Positions 17,548-26,489 of a stretch of 64,000 nucleotides of DNA are shown here, one piece after another (position 1 is the first letter of the stretch; the number at the start of each line of letters is the position of its first letter). The stretch lies in contig NZ_JANIAC010000001.1 of NCBI RefSeq assembly GCF_024723255.1, positions 1 to 64,000 of the forward strand, in the 5' to 3' direction. The translations under genes were made by a program, and so were the position numbers. This DNA is from Aestuariibaculum sp. M13. Lineage in GTDB: Bacteria > Bacteroidota > Bacteroidia > Flavobacteriales > Flavobacteriaceae. The notes under the pieces are model-generated. The model saw only the letters and a list, made by a program, of their open reading frames with translations. It was not told the DNA's origin and ran no database searches.

Positions 17548-20500
17548 TTAAAATCCAAATTTCACATTAACTCCATAGTCTCTTGTTGAAGGAATATTAA
17601 ATGATTCTATTCCTTGCAAGTTTCCTGTTCCAGCTCCTTGCTCCGGGTCAAAATATTTAGCTTCGTTTAGCACAAAGAATAAGTTTCTTCCAACCAATGA
17701 AATATCGATACTAGAAAACAGCGACTTTTGTAACATTTTCTTAGGCATTGAATACCCTAGAACAGCTTCTCTTAACCTAATATTGGTGGCATCATAAATA
17801 AAATCCTCCGCAACAGGAGTTCTCTGCCCTATTTCTGTCCAGTATTGTTCTGCTGTTACACTAGTTGTATTTTGGGAGTATGTTCCGTCTCCATTATCTA
17901 CAACACCATCTACAACAAAACCATTCTCTCTACCAGCTAATGTTAAAGTACTAACACCCATACCAGCCTGTCTTGCCTGTGTATAAGAGATAACCTCGCC
18001 TCCGATTCTAAAATCAAATAAAACGCTTAAGGAGAAATCCTTGTATCTAAAACTATTTTTTAAACCTGCAGTCCAGTCTGGATTAAAGTTTCCGGCAAGC
18101 ACATCAAAATCATTTGTTGCTATTGGTAAGCCGGCTGAATTAACAATTATCTCTCCATCATCATTTCTTTGAAAACCTTTTATATATAAATCGCCATATT
18201 CTCCACCTTTAACCACTTTACTTCTTACCAAACGTCCTTCTCCTAAAACCAACTCTTCTCTACCTTCAGAGATGGATATTACTTCGGAGTCATATGACGC
18301 ATAGTTAGCCATGACATCCCAAGAAAAATTCTCTGTCTCAATTGGCGTTGCAGTTAAAACTAGTTCTATACCTTTATTTTGAATTTCACCTCCATTGATA
18401 ACCGATCTAGAATATCCAGAAGCTTCAGGGGTGTTAATACTAAAAATTTGGTTTTTTGTATTCGTTTTAAAGTAAGTAAAATCTAAACCTAACTTATTAC
18501 TAAAGAATCTTAAATCTGCTCCAAACTCAACAGAGCTAGAAATCTCAGGTTTTAAATTAGGATTAGCAGCTGTGGTTTGAGCATATAACATACCTCCATT
18601 ACCTCCTATATAAGATAACTGAGGACTTAATTGATACGGATCGGTATCATTACCAACCTCAGCATAAGATGCTCTCAATTTCGCATAAGTAATAGCTTCT
18701 GGTAATTCTACCATATCTGAGACTACACCCGAAAGACCAAATGATGGATAAAAGAAAGATCTATTAGCCTCTGGCAAAGTTGACGACCAGTCGTTTCTTG
18801 CCGTTACATCTAAAAATAAATAGTTTTTATAGCCAATTTGAGAGAAACCATATAAAGAATTGATTTGCTTCTCGTAAATGGTTGATGTTGAAGAAATAGT
18901 CTCTACGTTTGCCAGAGCAAAAAAGTTTCTTCGGCTTAAAACACCTCCAGAACCTAAAGAACTGTTCGTTTGCTTTAACATGTTTGCACCAACATTAACA
19001 CCAACAGAAAAATCGCCAAATGTATTATTATAAGACAATAAGGCATCTGTATTTAGCTCTCTTACTTTTTCATAAGACTCACTATACGACCCTAAATCGT
19101 TATTAAAAGCATTAGTTGCATAACGATTTCTGAAGGTTGTATTTGTCATTTGATCTAAACCTGTTCTGACCTGAAAACTCAAAGCATCAGTAAAATCATA
19201 TTTAAGAGAGGCGAAACCTATAAATCTGTTTCTATCATCATCACGATCATCATCACGCAATGCGGCCCAATAGGGGTTTCCTCCTGCGGCCCCAACCTCA
19301 TCTATAAAGTAATTTACGTAACGCTGACCTTGAGCATCAAAATATTCAAAATCTTTATATTGATTGTAAGCTATACTACGAGGCATTAAATAAGCTGCAG
19401 TTCCGACAGACTCCTCTCCTGTTCTTAAAATATTATCAATATTCTGTACAATGTAATTTGTTTTTACATCTAACGATAACTTGTCAGATAATTTACTTGT
19501 TAATCTTAAGTTTAAGTTATGTCTGTTTAACTTATTACCGCCAACAATGCCCTCTGCGATAGTATTTGTATAAGAAAAATATCCTTGAGTTTTCTCATTT
19601 CCTGTTGTTACCGATACTGTATTTGCTAAATTATATCCTGTTTGAAAGAAATCTATAACATTATCTGGTTGCGCAGAATAACTATAAGTTGCCGGACCTT
19701 CGTAATCTGGATTTCTTACCAATTGCCATGAAGACACCTGACTATCATCTAGTTTACCTCCCCAACTGTACTGAGAAGCCGGATTATAAACTCCATTGGT
19801 TCCCTGGCCATATTCATTTTGTAAATTCAATAAATTATAGGCTGACGAAGCCATAAAGTTGGAAGACAAAGAAACTTTTGTCCCTATTGAACCAGCTCCT
19901 GATTTAGTAGTAATTACTATTACTCCATTACTAGCACGTGTTCCATAAAGTGCTGCCGCCGATGGTCCTTTAAGAACTGTCATCGATTCAATATCTTCAG
20001 GATTAAGATTGGAAATACCGTCTGGCTGTGTTGTTCCACCAGTATCGATGTCTGGATTACCATTAGTACTACCATTACTAATTGGCACCCCATCAACAAC
20101 ATATAAAGGTTGATTGTTTCCAGTTAACGATCTATTACCTCTTAAGGTAATTCTGGAGGCACTACCAACACCATTTGAGGTGGTTGAAAAGTTTAAACCT
20201 GCCACCTTTCCAGAAAGCGAGTTAGCAACGTTTAAAGACCGAGCTTCCGATACCTCATCCATACTTACATTTTGAGCAGAATAGGTAATTGCCTTTTTTT
20301 CTCTCTTAATACCTAATGCCGTCACAACAACTTCATTTAAGGCCTGAGCATCTTCCGATAACTGTATATCTAATACAGATTCTCCGTTATACACTATTTC
20401 TTTTGTGGCATATCCTACATAAGATATAACTATTGTAACTCCGTCTTCTGAAATAGAAATACTGAAATTCCCATCAAAATCGGTTGAAACCCCATTGGAT

Positions 20501-20646
20501 GTTCCTTTCACCACAATACTCGCCCCAGGTAATGGGACACTACTTTTAGCATCTGTTACCGTTCCCGTAACCGTAGTTTGTGCATAAGCATTTTGAATAC
20601 CGAAAATGCAAAATACTAACAGTAGTTTTAAAACATTTTGAATCAT
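17548..20646 (-). CDS. SusC/RagA-family TonB-dependent outer-membrane transporter
   Basis: A 1032-residue TonB-dependent channel. It has a signal peptide (residues 1-22, ending NAYAQ), a carboxypeptidase-regulatory-like beta domain (TVTGTVTDAKSSVPLPGASI..., about 25-100), the plug with DGVPISNG and VLKGPSAAALYGTRASNGVIVITTK, and a C-terminal 22-strand barrel ending YGVNVKFGF. It imports glycans or other large nutrients using TonB energy, together with the SusD-like lipoprotein. No FecI/FecR-type regulator or N-terminal signalling extension is present, so control probably lies elsewhere; the orphan LytTR regulator nearby is a candidate. Confidence 0.95.
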   Translation of the reverse strand: MIQNVLKLLLVFCIFGIQNAYAQTTVTGTVTDAKSSVPLPGASIVVKGTSNGVSTDFDGNFSISISEDGVTIVISYVGYATKEIVYNGESVLDIQLSEDAQALNEVVVTALGIKREKKAITYSAQNVSMDEVSEARSLNVANSLSGKVAGLNFSTTSNGVGSASRITLRGNRSLTGNNQPLYVVDGVPISNGSTNGNPDIDTGGTTQPDGISNLNPEDIESMTVLKGPSAAALYGTRASNGVIVITTKSGAGSIGTKVSLSSNFMASSAYNLLNLQNEYGQGTNGVYNPASQYSWGGKLDDSQVSSWQLVRNPDYEGPATYSYSAQPDNVIDFFQTGYNLANTVSVTTGNEKTQGYFSYTNTIAEGIVGGNKLNRHNLNLRLTSKLSDKLSLDVKTNYIVQNIDNILRTGEESVGTAAYLMPRSIAYNQYKDFEYFDAQGQRYVNYFIDEVGAAGGNPYWAALRDDDRDDDRNRFIGFASLKYDFTDALSFQVRTGLDQMTNTTFRNRYATNAFNNDLGSYSESYEKVRELNTDALLSYNNTFGDFSVGVNVGANMLKQTNSSLGSGGVLSRRNFFALANVETISSTSTIYEKQINSLYGFSQIGYKNYLFLDVTARNDWSSTLPEANRSFFYPSFGLSGVVSDMVELPEAITYAKLRASYAEVGNDTDPYQLSPQLSYIGGNGGMLYAQTTAANPNLKPEISSSVEFGADLRFFSNKLGLDFTYFKTNTKNQIFSINTPEASGYSRSVINGGEIQNKGIELVLTATPIETENFSWDVMANYASYDSEVISISEGREELVLGEGRLVRSKVVKGGEYGDLYIKGFQRNDDGEIIVNSAGLPIATNDFDVLAGNFNPDWTAGLKNSFRYKDFSLSVLFDFRIGGEVISYTQARQAGMGVSTLTLAGRENGFVVDGVVDNGDGTYSQNTTSVTAEQYWTEIGQRTPVAEDFIYDATNIRLREAVLGYSMPKKMLQKSLFSSIDISLVGRNLFFVLNEAKYFDPEQGAGTGNLQGIESFNIPSTRDYGVNVKFGF

Positions 20647-20890
20647 AAATAAAATTTTTGCGTTAATAATTTCTCGTTTATTATTAGGTTATTAATTCGT
20701 TAAATCTATAACTACAAAACATTCAAAAATGCATTATTTCGACCACGGACAACGCTCAAAAGACGTTGGTAGCATTACAAGACACTACCATTCAACATTT
20801 TAAACAAACATATTCATGAGCCAATCAAATAAATAATCCTTTTCCTTCCATTTAACTAGGCCTTCCTTTTCAAAATGGTTTGAAAACAAA
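20647..20890 (-). promoter_or_regulatory. upstream region of susC with a repeated 19-bp element
   Basis: The gene-free stretch between bglX and susC. It holds ATTTCGACCACGGACAACG at 20736-20754, about 90 bases before the susC start. The same element, with one change, occurs at 25351-25369. Next to it is an imperfect dyad (GTTGGTAG ... CTACCATTCAAC, 20764-20795). It is a plausible regulator site for susC. Confidence 0.4.
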
Positions 20891-20930
20891 AAAAGAAGGG
20901 CTAACCTAATTAGGTTAGCCCTTCTTTTTT
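20888..20930. terminator. strong terminator after the GH3 gene
   Basis: The stem GAAGGGCTAACCT / AGGTTAGCCCTTC with loop AATT has A and T runs on both sides. It separates the bglX-like gene from susC, so the GH3 and susCD are likely separate transcripts. Confidence 0.9.
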
Positions 20931-20947
20931 AACTCTTTTATACCTAG

Positions 20948-23590
20948 TTATTCCGCAACACTTAACTTTGTTTTTAAAACATCTTTAGAATTCCCCCCGA
21001 CCATAACTTCAAAATCACCAGGTTCAACAACACGCTTCATCTCACGATTCCATATGGCAAGTTCATCAGGTGTTAATTCAAATTCAATGTGTTTTGTTTC
21101 TCCTTTTTTAATGAATACACGCTCAAAACCTTTTAGCGTTTTACGCGGTGTAGTTACACTACTATACACATCATTAATATAAAGCTGCACTACTTCATCA
21201 CCGTCATAATCACCTGTATTTTTAACATCAACAGATACTGTAACCTTACCATCTGTTTTTATTTCTTCAGAACTCAATTTCAAATTTGAATATTCGAAAG
21301 TTGTATAACTTAAGCCATAACCAAAGGTATACAAGGGATTTTCACTTTCACTTACATATCTGTGAATGGCTGATGGCTTTTGATTATAATAAATAGGTAA
21401 CTGTCCCACAGATTTGGGAAATGTAATTGGTAGCCGCCCTCCCGGATTATAATCTCCAAATAAAACGTCGGCTACTGCACGACCCCCGGCTTCACCAGGA
21501 AACCAGGCTTCTAAAATAGCTGGCACATGTTCATTTATCCAATTAACAGAAAGCGGACGACCATTTAATAGTACACAAACCACTGGTGTTCCTGTTTTTT
21601 GAATAGCTTCAATCAACTCTTGTTGCATACCATGCAAATCTAAAGTAGCTACATCGCGATTTTCTTCTACCAATTCTCGTGATTCACCTAAAACTACAAC
21701 AGCCACATCCGCTTGTTTTGCGATATCGATAGCTGGTTGTAAGTCTATCTTTTCTAAATTCCAACGCAAGTGAGCTCTGGCTCCCCAGCCGCCTTCCCAC
21801 ATTTCTATGCGAACTTTGTACTTTTTACCTGCTTCAATATTCTTTGGAGTTGTTACAATACTTGTCGCGCCTTTAGTCCAATTATCAATAACTAACTGGT
21901 CATCAATCCACATTCTAATACCATCATCAGAACTTAATCCAATCCATCCATCAAAAGAAGTATCGGATTGAATGTACCCTGTCCAACGAATTGAAAAATC
22001 ATCATCATTAACACCTTCTCCCGGATTCCATGGCCAATCGAATTGCAACTCTCTATCAATACGGATTAAAGCAGGCTCTCCTTCAACTTTTCTATTATTA
22101 AAATACTCGCCCTTCAAGCCGTTTTGCTTTCCATCGGGAGTGAATAAATATTTCGATGGAACTATTTGTCCCTTAACAATTAACGGTACGCCTTCCTCAT
22201 AAAGCACTTTGGTATTTTTACCTGTCACCGAAGTGATGCCTTCAAGTACCGTAGTTGCAACCTTATTTTTCACTGAATATCCTCCCAATCTCGATGCATC
22301 AGCATTAGGCCCAATAACCGCAATCGTTTTTAAATCCTTACTTAATGGCAATAAGTTGCCTTGATTTTTTAATAAACTAATAGATTTTCTACCTGCTTCC
22401 AAAGCAATTTCTTGATGTTCCTTTGAATGGAAGCGTGCTTCAATTAAGCCTTTTTCGGTATAAGGATTTTCAAACAACCCTAATAGAAATTTAAGCCTTA
22501 ACACACCACCTGCTGCTCGGTCAATGTCCTGCATAGACAGTTTACCTTCATTTACTAATTCAATAATAGTTTCTTGCCAAAATTGATTTGAAAAATCATA
22601 GAACTGCATATCTACTCCTGCTGAAACGGCCTGACGAATACTTTCTTTTGGAGAATCTGCAACGTAATGGGTGGTTTGAATATATTTTATTGCTCCTAAA
22701 TCAGAAACCACTATACCCTTAAAATTCCATTCCTTTCTTAACACATCTGTCAACAACCAATGATTAGCCGCACAAGGAATGCCATCCAACTCGGAATACG
22801 CACACATAGCTCCCAATGCCCCTCCTAACTTATACACTTTTTCAAATGCCGGTAAAAAATCTTCTCTCGCAGTGCGTTCGCCCACAATAACGGGAGACGA
22901 ATTACCACCAGCCTGCGGATAACTATGTACTGCAAAATGTTTTGGCTCTGCAATAATTGAACGATCTGAAGCCAGTGTATCGCCCTGAATCCCATTTACC
23001 ATCGCCAAACCAAGTTCTCCTGCCAAATAGGTATCTTCACCAAACGTTTCTGCTACACGCCCCCATCGTGGTTCTCGACCTATACCTAATACAGGGCCCA
23101 ATCCAAAATGTACGCCATGCGCACGAGCTTCACTACCTATAACTCCGCCTACTTTTTTCATAAGTTTGGTATCCCAAGTAGCCCCAAGCCCAATATTCAT
23201 AGGGAATGCTGTACTGCCTTCATCTAAATAACCATGAAGCATTTCACACATAATTAAGGCCGGAATACCCCAACGGTTATTTTTGATAACATTTTTTTGA
23301 AGGTCATTTATCATCTTAGCCGAGCGAGGATAAATATCATGAATAGCTCCAACACCCAAATCACCTATTTTGTCATTTGTTTTCGATTTAGAAAAATCTT
23401 CACCATCCTTAAAAAACTCTCCTTTATACATATCCATTTGGCGCACCTTTTCCTCTAGACTCATACGGCCCAATAAATCCTTAAGGCGATCTTCTACAGG
23501 TAAACCTGATTTTTGATACGGATAATTTTGAGCAAATCCCATAAAGGATATACTAAAAACAACGACAAATGCTATTTTTATCTTTTTCAT
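20948..23590 (-). CDS. glycoside hydrolase family 3 beta-glucosidase with PA14 insert
   Basis: An 880-residue exported enzyme that should release terminal sugars from beta-linked oligosaccharides. It has a signal peptide (1-20, MGFAQ), the GH3 TIM-barrel with KHFA at 217-220 and the nucleophile D297 in VVSDLGA, and the second GH3 domain interrupted by a PA14 domain (about 480-610: GLKGEYFNN ... LSSDDGIRMWIDDQLVIDNW ... ARAHLRW). The acid/base region is VAVVVLGESRELVEENRD, and a fibronectin-III-like C-terminal domain follows. PA14-containing GH3 enzymes often act on beta-glucans, but the substrate is not certain. It shares the locus with susCD. Confidence 0.94.
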   Translation of the reverse strand: MKKIKIAFVVVFSISFMGFAQNYPYQKSGLPVEDRLKDLLGRMSLEEKVRQMDMYKGEFFKDGEDFSKSKTNDKIGDLGVGAIHDIYPRSAKMINDLQKNVIKNNRWGIPALIMCEMLHGYLDEGSTAFPMNIGLGATWDTKLMKKVGGVIGSEARAHGVHFGLGPVLGIGREPRWGRVAETFGEDTYLAGELGLAMVNGIQGDTLASDRSIIAEPKHFAVHSYPQAGGNSSPVIVGERTAREDFLPAFEKVYKLGGALGAMCAYSELDGIPCAANHWLLTDVLRKEWNFKGIVVSDLGAIKYIQTTHYVADSPKESIRQAVSAGVDMQFYDFSNQFWQETIIELVNEGKLSMQDIDRAAGGVLRLKFLLGLFENPYTEKGLIEARFHSKEHQEIALEAGRKSISLLKNQGNLLPLSKDLKTIAVIGPNADASRLGGYSVKNKVATTVLEGITSVTGKNTKVLYEEGVPLIVKGQIVPSKYLFTPDGKQNGLKGEYFNNRKVEGEPALIRIDRELQFDWPWNPGEGVNDDDFSIRWTGYIQSDTSFDGWIGLSSDDGIRMWIDDQLVIDNWTKGATSIVTTPKNIEAGKKYKVRIEMWEGGWGARAHLRWNLEKIDLQPAIDIAKQADVAVVVLGESRELVEENRDVATLDLHGMQQELIEAIQKTGTPVVCVLLNGRPLSVNWINEHVPAILEAWFPGEAGGRAVADVLFGDYNPGGRLPITFPKSVGQLPIYYNQKPSAIHRYVSESENPLYTFGYGLSYTTFEYSNLKLSSEEIKTDGKVTVSVDVKNTGDYDGDEVVQLYINDVYSSVTTPRKTLKGFERVFIKKGETKHIEFELTPDELAIWNREMKRVVEPGDFEVMVGGNSKDVLKTKLSVAE

Positions 23591-24328
23591 TTATTTAAAT
23601 AATTTTATTTCTTATTACTATCTATACCCCAAAATTGTAATTACTAAAATTAATCTACCATAAAAAGTACATTATTTAGACTCTATAAATTACTAAATGT
23701 TAAATTTTTGTAAATTTCTTAGTTCTAGAAAGTAATTTAGACGGATGACATGTAAACAAATATGAATGTTTAAAAAATGCAAATTCTTTATTCAGTCCTA
23801 TAAAAGCAACACCTTAAACACCAAGAATTTACGCACATCAAAAACCTTAATTAAAAAATGAAATTTTCATTTTTTAGGTTTATTTTTTTCATATAGATAA
23901 AAATTATAGGTTTATTTTTTAATAATAAAAACAGGCAAAAAATTAGTATACTTTACATCTATAAATTTTAGTTAAAAAAAAATCTTAATTATAGTTCTCC
24001 TTACCATGCTTTTTTAACCTAAACACTATGGTTTCAGACTTTTCTGAAAATCAAAAAAAAAGTTAAAATCATCTATTTCACTAAACTTCAACATAATTTT
24101 CACTTAACTTAGCCGTAAAGTCAATACCCAAAAAACTGCTACTCTATCAATACTAATTAAAGAAATCTAGTATATAATAGAATAAAAAAAGAGAACATCT
24201 CATCCTTTCGAGTGATTAAACTGTAAGTTATATTTAACATATAGCATAAACTGTTACGTCCAATTGCGCCCAAGTAACTCTGAGTTTGAATATCTTCTCT
24301 ATTAAAAGCTAAAAAAAGAAAAATATTG
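23591..24328. promoter_or_regulatory. 738-base AT-rich intergenic region between bglX and the LytTR gene
   Basis: The divergent promoter region. No gene is supported; a 75-codon reading on the minus strand (24157-24384) overlaps the regulator and is not credible. It contains a 23-base perfect odd palindrome (23853-23875, AAAAAATGAAA-T-TTTCATTTTTT) and two copies of TAGGTTTATTTTTT (23875-23888 and 23907-23920) 32 bases apart, which may be regulator sites. Confidence 0.4.
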
Positions 24329-25063
24329 ATGACAAAAAATCTAAAATGTTTAATTATTGATGATGAACCGCTGGCAATAAACATAATTAAAAGCTACATT
24401 GATCAAGTTGAAGGGTTTCATATTGAAAACACTTTCAATAATGCCATATCAGGACTTAACTATCTAAAAAACAATCATATTGATGTTATTTTTTTAGATA
24501 TAAAAATGCCATTATTAGATGGAATAAATTTTATTAAAAGTCTACAAAATCCACCTTTGATAATAATCACAAGTGCTTATGGGGAATTTGCTATTGAAAC
24601 CTTTGAGCATGAACTGGATGTATTGGACTACTTAATAAAACCTGTCAACTTTCCAAGATTTATGAAGGCAGTAAATAAGATTGAAAACAAATTAAAGACC
24701 ATTAATAAAGAGCCTTTAGAAGTTACAAATGAACGTCCATTTATTTTTGTTAAGATTGATAAAAAGAAAATGAAAAAAATCTTTTTAGACGAAATCTTAG
24801 TCATTGAAAGTTTAAAAGATTATTTAAAAATTAACACAGAAACCGGACGATATATTATACACAGCACATTGACAGATTTCACAAACCTGTTACCTCCAAA
24901 AGAGTTTATTCGCATCCATAGGTCTTTCACAATTGCAATCAATAAAATTGATTCCGTTGAAGGTAACAGCGTTGAAATTGAAGGTATGCGTTATGCCTTT
25001 GGGCGCTCTTATATAGACAATGTAAAACACAAAATTTTAGAATCTGGTATCCAAAACAATTAA
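24329..25063 (+). CDS. LytTR-family response regulator, no adjacent kinase
   Basis: A 244-residue two-component regulator. The receiver domain (1-120) has D11/D12, the phospho-acceptor D57 in VIFLDIKMP, a Ser/Thr in IITSAYG and the conserved Lys in LIKPV. A LytTR DNA-binding domain follows (about 140-240: DEILVIESLKDYLKI..., EFIRIHRSFTIAINKI). The ATG at 24329 is chosen over the TTG one codon before. The usual LytS/YehU-type histidine kinase is not next to it. It is divergent from the GH3 gene across 738 bases, so it might control the glycan locus; this is inferred only from position. Confidence 0.92.
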   Translation: MTKNLKCLIIDDEPLAINIIKSYIDQVEGFHIENTFNNAISGLNYLKNNHIDVIFLDIKMPLLDGINFIKSLQNPPLIIITSAYGEFAIETFEHELDVLDYLIKPVNFPRFMKAVNKIENKLKTINKEPLEVTNERPFIFVKIDKKKMKKIFLDEILVIESLKDYLKINTETGRYIIHSTLTDFTNLLPPKEFIRIHRSFTIAINKIDSVEGNSVEIEGMRYAFGRSYIDNVKHKILESGIQNN

Positions 25064-25065
25064 AG

Positions 25066-25098
25066 AAAAAAATGGTCTATTTGTAATAGACCATTTTT
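25066..25098 (+). terminator. terminator after the LytTR gene
   Basis: The stem AAATGGTCTATT / AATAGACCATTT with loop TGT is followed by a T run, directly after the stop codon. Confidence 0.85.
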
Positions 25099-25543
25099 CA
25101 TATTAACCAAACTAAACATTATGCTAATCAAAAAATATTCTCAAATAACATAGGTGTTACCTTTATAACAAATATTTACTTCGCTAAACGAGTAAACAGC
25201 CATTTCTAAATCATACTCTAATTTTTAAATTTTAATCAATCGCTTACTTCTTAGGTATTAACAATTATCCCAAATAAACTATAGCCTCCAATTACTTTTA
25301 ATCTCATTTCTGTATCCAAAATTAAAAATTAGCTACACGGTAAAACCAAAATTTCGACTACGGACAACGGTTCTTCGTCGTAGGTGTAACCACATCAAAT
25401 AAAATGTAATTCATTACCTTTTATCTGAATACCTAGTCGTTTCACAATTTCACTTTTTTCGATGTTACGACTAATTAAAACCTTAATAGTTATCGATTTT
25501 TAATAGTTATTGCTTATTTTTGTTTAGCTAAATTCAATAAAAA
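25099..25543 (+). promoter_or_regulatory. upstream region of the carotenoid regulator
   Basis: A 445-base gene-free stretch. It contains ATTTCGACTACGGACAACG at 25351-25369 (matching the susC-upstream element) and, just downstream, CGTCGTAGG forming an imperfect dyad. Near the gene are a direct repeat TTAATAGTTAT (25483-25493 and 25500-25510) and a TATTTTTG promoter element (25515-25522) overlapped by TTTTGTTTAGC (25518-25528), which matches one half of the crtI operator in 10 of 11 bases. This suggests autoregulation. Confidence 0.5.
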
Positions 25544-26443
25544 ATGAACAAAATTCGCGTCAATTTCAGTATTAAAGATCTTGAAAACCTCTCAGGGATT
25601 AAAGCTCATACCATTAGAGTTTGGGAAAAACGCTATAATTTATTGGAACCCAACCGTACCGATACCAACATAAGAACGTATAATACGACCAGCCTTCAAA
25701 AACTATTAAACATAGCTTACTTAAACAATAATGGTTTTAAAGTTTCAAAAATAGCAGACCTGGCTGAAGATGAGATCTCGTTAAAAGTTAAAGAAATAAT
25801 AGCCGAAAGCAACAAAGATAGTTTTGCCATAAATGCGTTTAAGATGGCTATGATTAACTTCGATCAGTCTTTATTTGACAAAACGTATAACGACCTATTA
25901 AAAGAACTTACTTTTGAAGACATATTTTACTCTGTATTTCTTCCTCTACTTAATGAAATTGGGTTATTATGGCAAACCAATACCATAACCCCGGTACACG
26001 AACATTTTATTTCGGTTCTTATTAAGCAGAAGTTATTACTTAGTACAGAGAAGTTGGTAAACCTTGAAAACACTTCCGACTCCAGAACATTTGTTCTCTT
26101 CCTTCCCGATAATGAAATTCATGATATTGGACTGCTTTTTGTTAATTACTTACTAAAAAGTAAAGGTTATCATACCATTTTTCTAGGGCCAAGCGTACCA
26201 ACTGCTAACCTTTACGAACTTTATGAATTTTTCGATAATATTACATTTATATCGTATTTCACTATTTTCCCGGAAGAAGATGCAATTGAAACTTATATTA
26301 AAGATTTCTATGAATTATTATTAAATGAAAACAAATCTTATCTTTATTTACTTGGAAATAAAACCATTAACCTTAACCCTTCTCAATTACCCGAAAAGGT
26401 TAAAGTTTTTAAAAGCATAAAAAATTTAGTTAAAGAAATGTAA
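25544..26443 (+). CDS. MerR-family regulator, CarH/LitR-like with B12-binding residues
   Basis: A 299-residue repressor-type protein. The N-terminal MerR helix-turn-helix (KDLENLSGIKAHTIRVWEKRY, 11-31) is followed by a helical region carrying W143 and, after exactly nine residues, E153-H154: the Wx9EH motif by which CarH senses adenosylcobalamin. H193 lies in an ExHxxG motif (EIHDIG), the lower axial cobalt ligand of CarH. The distal part of the B12 domain is degenerate; the usual GG segment reads LGN. Known CarH proteins repress carotenoid genes in the dark and let go in light. The position directly upstream of crtI fits that role. B12 and light response are inferred, not shown. Confidence 0.85.
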   Translation: MNKIRVNFSIKDLENLSGIKAHTIRVWEKRYNLLEPNRTDTNIRTYNTTSLQKLLNIAYLNNNGFKVSKIADLAEDEISLKVKEIIAESNKDSFAINAFKMAMINFDQSLFDKTYNDLLKELTFEDIFYSVFLPLLNEIGLLWQTNTITPVHEHFISVLIKQKLLLSTEKLVNLENTSDSRTFVLFLPDNEIHDIGLLFVNYLLKSKGYHTIFLGPSVPTANLYELYEFFDNITFISYFTIFPEEDAIETYIKDFYELLLNENKSYLYLLGNKTINLNPSQLPEKVKVFKSIKNLVKEM

Positions 26444-26453
26444 TATAAATTCA

Positions 26454-26489
26454 TTTTGTTTAACTTTTTATTATATTTGTTAAACAAAA
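26454..26489. promoter_or_regulatory. crtI operator: perfect inverted repeat over the promoter
   Basis: TTTTGTTTAAC (26454-26464) and its exact reverse complement GTTAAACAAAA (26479-26489) are separated by 14 bases; the right arm ends at the base before the crtI ATG. The promoter element TATATTTG (26472-26479) lies inside the repeat, with only a weak TTC at the -33 position. A bound dimer or tetramer would block transcription. The obvious candidate is the adjacent MerR/CarH-like protein. Confidence 0.65.

Noticed and set aside
24157-24384. 75-codon minus-strand reading before the LytTR gene
   Set aside because: It overlaps the regulator start, is low in complexity and has no recognisable features.
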